IMG/VR virus record: IMGVR_UViG_3300005289_000062
Span: 1 to 40,634 of that record
From: a virus
Direction: 5' to 3' (one strand)
Length of the DNA: 40,634 nt
Shown: positions 1 through 5,839 of the stretch, piece after piece
Layout of the letters: every line of letters starts with the position of its first letter
Position numbering within the stretch: position 1 is the first letter of the stretch
Notes under the pieces: model-generated
Databases searched by the model: none
The model's input: the letters and a program-made list of their open reading frames with translations, nothing else
What the model was told of the DNA's origin: nothing
Program-made: the position numbers and the translations under genes

Positions 1-70
1 CCCGGCGGCGACCGCCCGCTCCGCCGCGAGCGCCTTCATATCGACCGTGATGCCGTACCGCCTGAGCAGT
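1..70. repeat. Terminal direct repeat, left copy
   Basis: These 70 bases are identical to 40565-40634. Such an exact end overlap is typical of a circular contig cut at an arbitrary point, and here the cut falls inside a gene that continues in frame at the other end. A genuine short terminal repeat of the packaged DNA is possible but less likely, because it would interrupt the small terminase gene. The unique genome length is 40,564. Confidence 0.95.
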
Positions 71-204
71 TTCCCGATCCGCCGCGCATCTTCGTCGCTC
101 GGAAGCTTGAACTTCAACGCCATTTCGGACGCGGCGTTCTTCCCCTTCCGAGTCGTGAGCTCGGCTTCCTTCACCGCTTGACCGAACGGCGTAAGCCCGC
201 TCAC
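1..204 (-). CDS. Putative terminase small subunit, N-terminal part (continues at 40564)
   Basis: This is the first part of a gene that crosses the contig junction. It starts at GTG 204-202, overlapping the upstream stop as GTGA, and gives 68 residues before position 1. Reading continues without a break at 40564 down to the stop at 40316, for 150 residues in total. The protein is basic in its N-terminal half (KKGKN-like and RRIGKLLRR stretches). The next gene is the large terminase, started by a second GTGA overlap. Small size and position directly before TerL point to the DNA-recognition subunit of the packaging motor. I do not recognise the family by sequence, so the role is inferred from order. 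Confidence 0.7.
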   Translation of the reverse strand, partial: MSGLTPFGQAVKEAELTTRKGKNAASEMALKFKLPSDEDARRIGKLLRRYGITVDMKALAAERAVAAG

Positions 205-431
205 TTCATCAGCCCCGGTGGAATCCGCGGCGTCCCCGAAACCGGAACGATCCGCTTCGACTCCGCGTTCTTCAAGTGCAGGTCATGGATGGCATCCCGG
301 GCGCACTCGAGCATCATGTAGCACATTGCCTTGTTGTCCAGCGGCCCGCTCACGTTCACCGACCCGTCGGGTTGGATGCGGATAATGAGTTGCGGACCCG
401 CGATTTCTTGACTCCCGCCGTTGTCGCCCAT
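201..431 (-). CDS. Small conserved phage protein, first gene of the late arm
   Basis: About 76 residues. Two starts are possible: GTG 443-441, with a poorly spaced upstream GGGAG, and ATG 431-429, preceded by GGAG at good distance. I chose the ATG. The protein contains a beta-type stretch (LIIRIQPDGSVNVSGPLDN) followed by a helical CYMMLECARDAIHD segment. I associate this pattern with small uncharacterised phage proteins near packaging genes, but no function is known to me. Its stop overlaps the GTG of the small terminase gene, so the two are translationally coupled. It is the promoter-proximal gene of the left-pointing late operon. Confidence 0.7.
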   Translation of the reverse strand: MGDNGGSQEIAGPQLIIRIQPDGSVNVSGPLDNKAMCYMMLECARDAIHDLHLKNAESKRIVPVSGTPRIPPGLMK

Positions 432-467
432 TTGTTTCTCCACGATTCTGCTTGACTCCCCCCGCCA

Positions 468-477
468 AGCGTATCAC
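468..477 (-). promoter_or_regulatory. Weak candidate late promoter in the divergent gap
   Basis: The 444-514 gap separates the left and right arms and must hold promoters for both. On the minus strand, GTGATACGCT (477-468) resembles the GTGATATAnT element seen at 6627, 18879 and 33495, but its -10 half is poor and the best -35 (TTGCGT) is weak. On the plus strand, TTGACT at 452-457 has no convincing -10 at 17 bases. Neither is more than a candidate. Confidence 0.25.
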
Positions 478-514
478 ACTTCATTCCAGAAACGCAATAC
501 AAGGAGAGACGCTC

Positions 515-730
515 ATGCCCAGCATCCCCGAAGGCTACTACGTCACCACCAAGAAACCCAAGCCCGAGGACACCCCCCAGGACATCGCCTACTTCGCTCC
601 CATCTTCATCACCAACGACGACATCACCAGAAACAAGGGCAGCGGAGAACGTCGCCATCTCATCAAAGCCAAGTGCGACAACGCCCGCGTCACGATGGAA
701 CACCTGTTCATCGAGAAAGGACTCATCTAA
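515..730 (+). CDS. Small hypothetical protein
   Basis: 71 residues. The start is ATG 515, placed 7 bases after a strong AAGGAGAG box (501-508); the frame is open further upstream but lacks an initiation site there. The N-terminal half is polar and proline-rich (KKPKPEDTPQD), followed by a YFAPIFITNDD segment. No family recognised. It is the first right-pointing gene after the divergent gap, and its TAA overlaps the next start as TAATG, so both belong to one short operon. Confidence 0.7.
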   Translation: MPSIPEGYYVTTKKPKPEDTPQDIAYFAPIFITNDDITRNKGSGERRHLIKAKCDNARVTMEHLFIEKGLI

Positions 731-1011
731 TGCCCACACCCACCGCCGTCAAGACCGAACCCGAAAAGCCCGTCAAGAAGTTGGCCGACATCAACCCCCT
801 CATCACCGTCAAGTGCCCCAGTTGCGGCGCCGACTCCCACTCCATGTTCCCCATCCGCGTCCGCACCGCAGGAAAAGTCCACGACTTCGAAATCTGCGGC
901 ATCTGTCTCTCCCAAACCGCCCGCCAACCCGTCACCTTCAAGTTGAGGTTCAACTGCAAGTCAGGCGATCCCATCCGCGAAGTTTTGAAAAACGAAGCGG
1001 TGAAGATTTAG
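730..1011 (+). CDS. Small zinc-ribbon-like protein
   Basis: 93 residues, start ATG 730 overlapping the preceding TAA. A CPSC pair in the middle and a CGIC pair about 30 residues later form a C-x2-C ... C-x2-C arrangement typical of small zinc ribbons, which bind nucleic acid or protein partners. The N-terminus is Lys/Pro-rich and probably disordered. No named family. It is one of several unrelated small CxxC proteins in the right-hand arm (also at 1138, 1513, 1885, 4233, 9988 and 14269). Confidence 0.7.
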   Translation: MPTPTAVKTEPEKPVKKLADINPLITVKCPSCGADSHSMFPIRVRTAGKVHDFEICGICLSQTARQPVTFKLRFNCKSGDPIREVLKNEAVKI

Positions 1012-1020
1012 AATTTTTTT
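975..1020 (+). terminator. Possible weak terminator at the end of the first small operon
   Basis: CCGC (975-978) pairs with GCGG (997-1000), and GTTTT (982-986) with AAAAC (989-993), around a symmetric GAA/GAA internal loop. A run of seven T follows at 1014-1020. The 13-base spacer between stem and T-run is too long for a classical intrinsic terminator, and the stem overlaps the last codons of the gene at 730-1011, so this is only a candidate. Confidence 0.3.
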
Positions 1021-1125
1021 GTGGGGCTTAAAGTGAAAATCGCTTCCGGTTTGCGGGGAAGGACCAGTACGCCACCCCCACCCCCCGTCACCGCGAGGGT
1101 CGATCACACACAAGGCACGATCACC

Positions 1126-1152
1126 GGATCATAAAGCATGGATCATAAAGCA
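1126..1152 (+). repeat. Tandem 13-base repeat over a start codon
   Basis: GGATCATAAAGCA occurs at 1126-1138 and again at 1140-1152 (14-base period), with a degenerate third copy around 1168-1180 (GATTCATCAAGCA). The repeats cover the ATG at 1138 of the zinc-ribbon gene. They could be a binding site for a regulator of that gene. The rest of the 1012-1137 gap holds a T-run and a C-rich tract but no clear promoter. Confidence 0.5.
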
Positions 1153-1380
1153 CAACCCGTACCTGACGATTCATCAAGCATGAACCGTACTTTACAGGCG
1201 GGAGCAGGGGAGTCAGGGAAGGAACCTAATTCGTGCTGCCCATACTGCGGATCAATTCATAGCAGGGTCTACGGTACCTATCGCAAGCACACCAGGTATC
1301 GGAAGTGCCGGTTCTGCTCCACGAAATTCAAGACAATCGAAATCACCATGTCGCGGCCAGCTCTCACGGCCGCCTCATAA
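1138..1380 (+). CDS. Zinc-ribbon protein, possible regulator
   Basis: 80 residues from ATG 1138; an in-frame ATG at 1180 is an alternative, and neither has a good ribosome-binding site. The core is CPYCGS ... CRFCSTKF with a basic linker (TYRKHTRYRK), a compact zinc ribbon resembling those of NrdR-like regulators and phage Ogr-type activators. A DNA-binding role is therefore plausible but not shown. It sits alone between a possible terminator and the strong promoter at 1443, and its start lies in tandem repeats, which would fit an autoregulated control gene. The 1381-1442 sequence after it is AT-rich and repeats the CCTAATTCGT found near 1226. Confidence 0.65.
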   Translation: MDHKAQPVPDDSSSMNRTLQAGAGESGKEPNSCCPYCGSIHSRVYGTYRKHTRYRKCRFCSTKFKTIEITMSRPALTAAS

Positions 1381-1442
1381 TTCCCCATACCTAATTCGTT
1401 CACCCCATCGAATATTTCTACTCACCATTATTTATTTCTAGC

Positions 1443-1471
1443 TTGACAATTCCATATATGGAAGTATACTT
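1443..1471 (+). promoter_or_regulatory. Strong sigma70-type promoter with embedded palindromic operator
   Basis: TTGACA (1443-1448, perfect -35) and TATACT (1465-1470, one mismatch to the -10 consensus) are separated by 16 bases. The spacer contains TTCCATATATGGAA (1450-1463), a perfect 14-base palindrome, and AAGTATACTT (1462-1471) is a second perfect palindrome covering the -10. A dimeric regulator bound here would block RNA polymerase. Transcription would begin near 1477, at TTGTGACGAC, and serve the small genes and clamp gene that follow. Confidence 0.85.
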
Positions 1472-1512
1472 GGGTTGTGACGACCGGTTAGGAATTTCAT
1501 GGGGGTCAACGC

Positions 1513-1710
1513 ATGCCCTACTCTGAGGACGGTGACCGTTCGGAGTTTCAACGTCCTGGCGAAAACTCTGCACTGAGGAAAGCAGGGAGGGGGAATCCGC
1601 GGAATCTACCGTGTCCGACGTGCAAGGAACCGAACAAACTCACGCCGGCGGATGTACGCAAGGGTTATCAGTGTGACGATTGCGCGAATCGGGAAGAGGG
1701 GGCGTGGTAG
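1513..1710 (+). CDS. Small zinc-ribbon-like protein
   Basis: 65 residues, ATG 1513, first gene after the strong promoter, with a GGGGGT box 6 bases upstream. The N-terminal half is polar and Arg/Gly-rich; the C-terminal half has CPTC ... CDDC spaced as a small zinc ribbon. No family recognised. Being first in the operon fits a host-takeover or regulatory role, but this is inference. Confidence 0.7.
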   Translation: MPYSEDGDRSEFQRPGENSALRKAGRGNPRNLPCPTCKEPNKLTPADVRKGYQCDDCANREEGAW

Positions 1711-1712
1711 CT

Positions 1713-1862
1713 ATGTCCATCATCTACTGCCGTAGCGTGTACAGCATCCTACGGGATTGCGGGTGGTCTGACATTTCGGCGTCGTTGATGGAGTGGCATT
1801 TCTACAAGGATGATCCTGGGCAGGTTGTGGAGTATCTGCGGATACTGGGGGCAAGGTTATAG
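1713..1862 (+). CDS. Small hypothetical protein (49 aa)
   Basis: Starts at ATG 1713, two bases after the preceding TAG, in a region with a GAGGGGG box upstream. The 49 residues (SIIYCRSVYSILRDCGW... FYKDDPGQVVEYLRILG) look like two or three amphipathic helices. Function unknown. Confidence 0.55.
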   Translation: MSIIYCRSVYSILRDCGWSDISASLMEWHFYKDDPGQVVEYLRILGARL

Positions 1863-1884
1863 GAATTCATGGGAGGAAATGAGA

Positions 1885-2100
1885 ATGCGTCAACTTGAAC
1901 GTGATCCGTTTGCTCGGGCGAGTCTGATCAAGGATCAGCCGACAAAGCAGGTGGCGTGCAAATGGTGCGGGGGATATGACGGGCGGGGATTGTGCTACCG
2001 ATTCTACTGGGAATCGGATTCCCTCGGCCAGTCCTGGGCTCGAGACCGCATCTATGACCGTTTCTGCTCGCGGTCCTGCTGGGAATCCTACACGGGCTAG
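1885..2100 (+). CDS. Small Cys-rich protein
   Basis: 71 residues. I chose ATG 1885 because GGGAGG (1871-1876) lies 8 bases upstream; ATG 1879 is too close to it. It contains CKWCGGYDGRG and, near the C-terminus, C-x3-C in FCSRSCW. The four cysteines could bind zinc; the FCSxxCW pattern resembles small metal-binding knuckles. The leader GGAATTCATGGGAGG copies that of the gene at 1513. Function unknown. Confidence 0.65.
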   Translation: MRQLERDPFARASLIKDQPTKQVACKWCGGYDGRGLCYRFYWESDSLGQSWARDRIYDRFCSRSCWESYTG

Positions 2101-2110
2101 TTTCCCGCCT

Positions 2111-2149
2111 TGCTCCCCTCACATGGGAGCATCACGGGGAATTGTCCCC
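2111..2149 (+). promoter_or_regulatory. Two hairpins before the clamp-like gene
   Basis: TGCTCCC (2111-2117) pairs with GGGAGCA (2125-2131) over a 7-base loop, and GGGGA (2136-2140) with TCCCC (2145-2149) over ATTG. They fill the gap between the Cys-rich gene and the CATGGAGG box (2152-2159) of the clamp-like gene. No U-run follows, so they are not intrinsic terminators; mRNA processing, protection or antitermination are possible. Confidence 0.6.
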
Positions 2150-2168
2150 TTCATGGAGGGTTTGTCCT

Positions 2169-2930
2169 ATGTTGATTCCGAAAGAGGCTTTGGAAGTGTC
2201 GCGGTTGTGTTCGGATGAGGTAGTGCGGTACGCCTTGACGGGCGCCCTGGTGGAACGTGTCAAGGGCCGGAATCCGCGGATGGTGGCATCGAATGGGAAG
2301 TATCTCGGGATTGTGGAATGGGCGGAAGCGGATTACCGGGATTATCCGGCCGGTCACAATGCGGAACCCTCGGAGGGGCGCCGGTTTATCCTGGCTGCCG
2401 ATTCCTGCAGGGAAGCGATCAAGCTCCATGACAAGAGGAGCGCCCGGACGATTCCGATTCTCAACAACATCGTGTTGGACGAAGCCAGCATCACGGAACA
2501 GGCCGTCTCACTGTCCTACGGCATGAACGGGTCGGCCAAGCGGATTGAAGGGAAGGTCATTGATGGAAACTTCCCGGATTACTCCGCCGTGATGCCCCAG
2601 CGGAAACCCAAAGAGATTGCTTGCGAAATTCAGCTCTCCGCCGAGCTGCTCAAGACGGTTGCCGAGTTTTTCCTCAAGACGTTGGACAAGGGGCGGGGAG
2701 TACCCTTGACCTTGACCATTCCGAAGGATCCGAAAAACGCCGTCACATTCGACGCGGGGAACACGGCGGATGGCGGAATCAAGGCGTATGCGGTCCTGAT
2801 GCCGTTGACCGGGGCGCCCAGCTTGCCCATGACGCCGGAAGCGGCCGAAGTGCCGAAGCCGGAACCCGCCCAGGAACCCGCTCCCGAGACGGCGGAAGGG
2901 CAGGGATTCAAGGTGGAGGTAATCCACTAA
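2169..2930 (+). CDS. DNA sliding clamp-like protein (beta-clamp family, short form)
   Basis: 253 residues from ATG 2169, 9 bases after GGAGGG. The bacterial beta clamp encircles DNA and tethers polymerase. Signs of this fold are VRYALTGALVERV and RMVASNGKYLGIVEWAE near the N-terminus, EGKVIDGNFPDYSAVMP in the middle (the beta clamp's G-x-FPDY-x-x-VxP signature), ELLKTVAEFF, and KAYAVLMPLT towards the end, matching the clamp's C-terminal VVMPM strand. It is shorter than the usual 366 residues, so it probably has two rather than three domains per subunit. A Pro/Glu-rich tail of about 30 residues follows. No polymerase or clamp loader is seen in this genome. It lies in the early operon from the 1443 promoter. 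Confidence 0.7.
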   Translation: MLIPKEALEVSRLCSDEVVRYALTGALVERVKGRNPRMVASNGKYLGIVEWAEADYRDYPAGHNAEPSEGRRFILAADSCREAIKLHDKRSARTIPILNNIVLDEASITEQAVSLSYGMNGSAKRIEGKVIDGNFPDYSAVMPQRKPKEIACEIQLSAELLKTVAEFFLKTLDKGRGVPLTLTIPKDPKNAVTFDAGNTADGGIKAYAVLMPLTGAPSLPMTPEAAEVPKPEPAQEPAPETAEGQGFKVEVIH

Positions 2931-2934
2931 CCTA

Positions 2935-2985
2935 GAATTCCCCATGAATGCCGGGGGATGGGCAACCCGGCATGATGAGGAATTC
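2935..2985 (+). promoter_or_regulatory. Double-stem hairpin between clamp gene and next gene
   Basis: Inner stem ATGCCGGG (2948-2955) with CCCGGCAT (2966-2973), 10-base loop; outer stem GAATTCC (2935-2941) with GGAATTC (2979-2985). There is no immediate T-run, although TTTTT occurs further on, just before the CATGGAGG box. The inner/outer layout resembles the hairpin at 3510-3552. Confidence 0.65.
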
Positions 2986-3028
2986 CGGTTGTCGGAATGG
3001 TTAACCCTTTTTCATGGAGGATTGAGTC

Positions 3029-3502
3029 ATGGAGACGAACACGGTGAAGCCTGAAAGCAAGGCGGCTGAGGAGCGCCGGTTCAAGGCTGAGGCTCTAGAG
3101 AAGCTTCACAGGCTCTTGAGGCCCGGCGACACCCTCTACACGATCTTGAGGCATAGCGCCGCGTCCGGGATGTTCCGCAGGGTGTCCGTTTACCACATCG
3201 GCACGGAGGGCGAGCCTCAGTGGTTGGACGGGTACATTTCCATAGCCCTAGGCTTGAAGTTGAAACCGGACGTTGAAGGGCTTCCCGCCCCTGGTTGCGG
3301 TCTGGATGTCGGATTCGAGATTGTCTACAACCTCGGACGCGCCATGTTCCCGACTGGTACGCCGTGCGTAGGAGCTAACTGCGCGAGCAACGATCACACC
3401 AACGGACAGCCGAGACTCAAGAATCCGAACCGGAGCGCTGCTCTGAGGGTTGCGACCGGACACCGTGACGGAGGGTACACATTCCGCCATCGGTGGCTGT
3501 AA
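3029..3502 (+). CDS. Conserved phage protein of unknown function
   Basis: 157 residues, ATG 3029, after a GGAGG box with 7-8 bases spacing. The order of motifs, PGDTLYTILRHSAASGM, then RRVSVY, then IALG, then GCGLDVGFEIVYNLGRAMFP, and a final DGGYTFRHRWL, matches a family of small proteins I recall from many phages and prophages, annotated only as hypothetical. The conserved GCG-D-GF and the C-terminal RHRWL suggest a structured, possibly catalytic or nucleic-acid-related protein, but no activity is established to my knowledge. It is in the early operon between two hairpin spacers. Confidence 0.75.
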   Translation: METNTVKPESKAAEERRFKAEALEKLHRLLRPGDTLYTILRHSAASGMFRRVSVYHIGTEGEPQWLDGYISIALGLKLKPDVEGLPAPGCGLDVGFEIVYNLGRAMFPTGTPCVGANCASNDHTNGQPRLKNPNRSAALRVATGHRDGGYTFRHRWL

Positions 3503-3509
3503 CCGAGTC

Positions 3510-3552
3510 CTCCATGAACCGGCCCGGGACCTGCACCGGGTCGGCTATGGAG
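3510..3552 (+). promoter_or_regulatory. Double-stem hairpin in intergenic leader
   Basis: Inner stem CCGGCCCGG (3519-3527) with CCGGGTCGG (3536-3544), nine pairs including one G-U, 8-base loop. Outer stem CTCCAT (3510-3515) with ATGGAG (3547-3552). It begins 8 bases after a stop codon and ends before the next CATGGAGG box. Same inner/outer architecture as 2935-2985 with unrelated sequence, which suggests structure is selected. Confidence 0.65.
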
Positions 3553-3580
3553 TCCTTGAAACTACATGGAGGCTAACGCT

Positions 3581-3931
3581 ATGACGACGCACGCCAAGGC
3601 GGGGGAGAGCGGGAGCGGGGGGAAGGCGACAAGCAGGCCGTGGGACGCGAGGGTGTCGGTAGATGCCGACGGAGACATTCAGGACTCGCAAGGCACGAAG
3701 CTGGCCGAAGTATTCTACCCGCAATTCGCTCAGGAACTTGTTGAAGCCGTCAACTCCCACGCCGCGCTCGAACAGCGGGTGGCGGCGCTCGAATCGGCGC
3801 TGGAGGAATGTCTGGACGCGCTGGATGAACTCGCAACGAATGGACCCGAGGCTTACCGCGATTGCGCCCCCTCGACTCGCGCATCCGCCCGCCGCCTGCT
3901 CCGTCCGCAGGGGGGAGAGGAGGGCGCGTGA
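3581..3931 (+). CDS. Hypothetical protein with coiled-coil segment
   Basis: 116 residues from ATG 3581, preceded by GGAGG (3567-3571). An in-frame ATG at 3566 overlaps that box and is unlikely to be used. A Gly/Ser-rich start is followed by a beta-type region (ARVSVDADGDIQD) and a helix rich in Ala/Leu/Glu (SHAALEQRVAALESALEE) that should form a coiled coil, then an Arg-rich tail. No family recognised. The stop overlaps the next GTG start (GTGA). Confidence 0.6.
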   Translation: MTTHAKAGESGSGGKATSRPWDARVSVDADGDIQDSQGTKLAEVFYPQFAQELVEAVNSHAALEQRVAALESALEECLDALDELATNGPEAYRDCAPSTRASARRLLRPQGGEEGA

Positions 3932-4236
3932 GCAACGCAACACTATTCGAGGCTTGGCACGGCTTGCCGATCAATGAGGCGACTCGTTGGGAGTGGGCTC
4001 GTGAGCAGTTGATCGAAATGTCCCGCCGTGCGAACGCCGAGGGTAAAGACCTTAGTTACGAAGCTACCACGACTTCTTCCGGCGACTCCATGCTCGTCAC
4101 TACGTCAATTCGACTGTCGGATGGAAGCCACATGATCGACCAATACGATGTTCTCATCAGGCGTCACCGCGTCAGCTTCGTGCCTCAAGAGGTAGCCACC
4201 CCCCTGCTCGCGGAGCGCGGGAAGGAGAGCAAGTGA
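3928..4236 (+). CDS. Hypothetical protein
   Basis: 102 residues, GTG 3928 overlapping the upstream stop, with a GGAGAGGAGG box before it. The sequence (WEWAREQLIEMSRRANAEG, then VTTSIRLSDGSHMIDQYDVLIR) suggests one helix followed by beta strands. No motif I recognise. Its stop overlaps the next start as GTGA, so it is part of the coupled chain leading to the recombinase gene. Confidence 0.6.
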   Translation: MSNATLFEAWHGLPINEATRWEWAREQLIEMSRRANAEGKDLSYEATTTSSGDSMLVTTSIRLSDGSHMIDQYDVLIRRHRVSFVPQEVATPLLAERGKESK

Positions 4237-4439
4237 ACATCGGAGACAGAGGACCAGCGCCCAATTGGTACGACCCTCCACGCGAGACCGATTGGGCGTG
4301 CTCCGCTTGCGACGAGTCGGGCTGGCTTTGCCTCGAGGGTGCCCCTTGCAGACTCCCGGACGGCCAACCCAGCCCCATTTGCGAAAGAGAGCACGTCTGC
4401 CCCATGTGCAAGGGCCAAAAGAGAATCCACGCCGAATGA
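4233..4439 (+). CDS. Small zinc-binding-like protein
   Basis: 68 residues, GTG 4233 overlapping the previous stop. It has six cysteines: CSAC at the front, two single cysteines in the middle, and CPMCKG near the end. The CSAC / CPMC spacing resembles DnaJ-type or rubredoxin-like knuckles that bind zinc. The TGA at 4437-4439 falls 26 bases before the recombinase start. Function unknown. Confidence 0.6.
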   Translation: MNIGDRGPAPNWYDPPRETDWACSACDESGWLCLEGAPCRLPDGQPSPICEREHVCPMCKGQKRIHAE

Positions 4440-4465
4440 ATAACCCCTATTTTGGAGGTCGCCCA

Positions 4466-5554
4466 ATGGCCGACGCCACAGCAGTACCGCCCAGCCCCGA
4501 TCAGCCCCAGAGACGGGGCCCAGGTCGGCCAGCGGGCTCAAAGTCGAACCCTGCCAATCCTGCGAAGCCGCCTACGAGCCGTACCCTGGCCCTGAGAAAC
4601 GAGGGGGGAATCAACTGGGACAACGAGACGAAGGAGCTTTTGAAGCAGCAGATCATCGCCGGCGGGAACGCCCCGCCCGTGACGGACAAGGAACTCGCCC
4701 TTGCGGTCTACATCTGCAACCGGACGGGTCTGGATCCCTTCGCCCGCCAAATCTATTTCATCAAGCGCAAGACGGGGAACGACTACAAGGTCACGCCCCA
4801 AGTGTCGATCGACGGCTTCCGGCTGAATGCCCAGCGCACCGGGGAATTCGCCGGAAGCGATGAGTACGAGTACGGGCCGACCAACGAGCGCGGCTGGCCG
4901 GAATGGGCGCGTTGCACGGTCCATCGGATCGTGAAGGGAATGCGCGTCCCGTTCACCGCGACCGCCCGCTGGAAGGAATATATGCCGGCCCCGCCCAATG
5001 ACGCCATGTGGCTGAAAATGCCATTCAACCAAATCGGGAAATGCGCCGAGGCCCTCGCACTCCGCAAGGGTTTCCCCGCGGAGCTCTCCGGACTCTACAC
5101 GGACGACGAAATGGCCCAGGCGGACAACCAGCCGCTATACGAGGCCCAGACGGTGCAGCCGGGCCGTATAGCTATCGACGTGCCAGCCCGTGCCAACCCG
5201 GAACCCGCAAAACAGCCCGTTTCGGCGCCTCCGAAGGCGCCCGTGCCACCCGCCACGCCCAAGGCGGCACCCCCGGCGCCCGCACCGCAGCCGTCCGGGG
5301 TAATTGTCACGAAGGAAACTCAGAAGGCTTTCGTGGACGCCCTGACCGCCGCGGCCGGCCGCAACGACAAGGCCACGCTGATGAAGGCCCTGAAGGATCT
5401 CACGGGCAAGGCACGGTCCATCGAATTGACCGAGGACGACGCGAAGGCGTTCATCGACCTGTTCCAGAACGTCGGCATCGAGGAGGTCGAAGGGGTCTGG
5501 AAACTCAAGAGCCAGCCCGAGGGGCGGGAACCTGGCGAGGATGCGGGAGTCTGA
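4466..5554 (+). CDS. bet: Single-strand annealing recombinase, RecT/Bet family
   Basis: 362 residues from ATG 4466, 8 bases after GGAGG; the ATG at 4436 has no such site. Bet/RecT proteins coat resected single strands and anneal homologous DNA in phage recombination. The core (about residues 50-215) has the Bet hallmarks TGLDPFARQIYFIKR, VSIDGFRLNAQRTGEFAG, FTATARWKEY, MWLKMPFNQIGKCAEALALR and FPAELSGLYTDDEM. Additions are an N-terminal basic segment with an AT-hook-like GRP core (RRGPGRPAGSK), a Pro/Ala-rich linker, and a helical C-terminal domain of about 70 residues that I do not recognise. Its partner is probably the Fe-S nuclease at 5836-6630. Confidence 0.93.
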   Translation: MADATAVPPSPDQPQRRGPGRPAGSKSNPANPAKPPTSRTLALRNEGGINWDNETKELLKQQIIAGGNAPPVTDKELALAVYICNRTGLDPFARQIYFIKRKTGNDYKVTPQVSIDGFRLNAQRTGEFAGSDEYEYGPTNERGWPEWARCTVHRIVKGMRVPFTATARWKEYMPAPPNDAMWLKMPFNQIGKCAEALALRKGFPAELSGLYTDDEMAQADNQPLYEAQTVQPGRIAIDVPARANPEPAKQPVSAPPKAPVPPATPKAAPPAPAPQPSGVIVTKETQKAFVDALTAAAGRNDKATLMKALKDLTGKARSIELTEDDAKAFIDLFQNVGIEEVEGVWKLKSQPEGREPGEDAGV

Positions 5555-5560
5555 CCGGAC

Positions 5561-5617
5561 GAGGACTGAACTACTGCCAGTCCTCCGACAACCTTCCGAC
5601 CCCTGCCCGTCGCAGGG
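5561..5617 (+). promoter_or_regulatory. Two perfect hairpins after the recombinase gene
   Basis: GAGGACTG (5561-5568) pairs with CAGTCCTC (5578-5585) over 9 bases; CCCTGC (5601-5606) pairs with GCAGGG (5612-5617) over CCGTC. No U-run follows either, so a terminator is unlikely. They fill the 99-base gap after bet and could stabilise or process the mRNA, as proposed for the hairpins at 2111-3552. Confidence 0.6.
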
Positions 5618-5653
5618 ACCACCGGAGGGCTTCAGAGTGCTGAAAGGAAACGC

Positions 5654-5839
5654 ATGACACTGATCGAGACCAAGATCGAACTCCAGAAGAAGCTAATCGA
5701 CTGGTGGCACGCTCACTTGTCCAAGGCCGTCGAGGAGAAGGACCTTGAACTTGCGAGGCACTGTCTCAGTGAGATTGGATCGTGCGAACGCGCAATCGAA
5801 TGGGCAAAGAAGGCAATCGCTGAAGGGAAAACAGAATGA
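5654..5839 (+). CDS. Small helical protein
   Basis: 61 residues, ATG 5654 after AAAGGAAA. Almost entirely helical in appearance and rich in Lys/Glu (KIELQKKLIDWWHAHLSK ... SCERAIEWAKKAIAEG). No family recognised. The stop overlaps the ATG of the nuclease gene (ATGA), so it is produced with it and might be an accessory to the nuclease or recombinase. Confidence 0.65.
   Translation: MTLIETKIELQKKLIDWWHAHLSKAVEEKDLELARHCLSEIGSCERAIEWAKKAIAEGKTE

Noticed and set aside
1-70. True short terminal repeat of the virion DNA
   Set aside because: It would split the small-terminase-like gene; an assembly overlap of a circular or permuted genome explains it more simply.
452-477. Promoter TTGACT ... TATCAC for the gene at 515
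   Set aside because: Spacing is only 14 bases and at 17 bases the -10 is poor.
356-974. Minus-strand open frames over the first two right-pointing genes
   Set aside because: The plus frames have strong ribosome-binding sites, a TAATG overlap and zinc knuckles; the minus ones do not.
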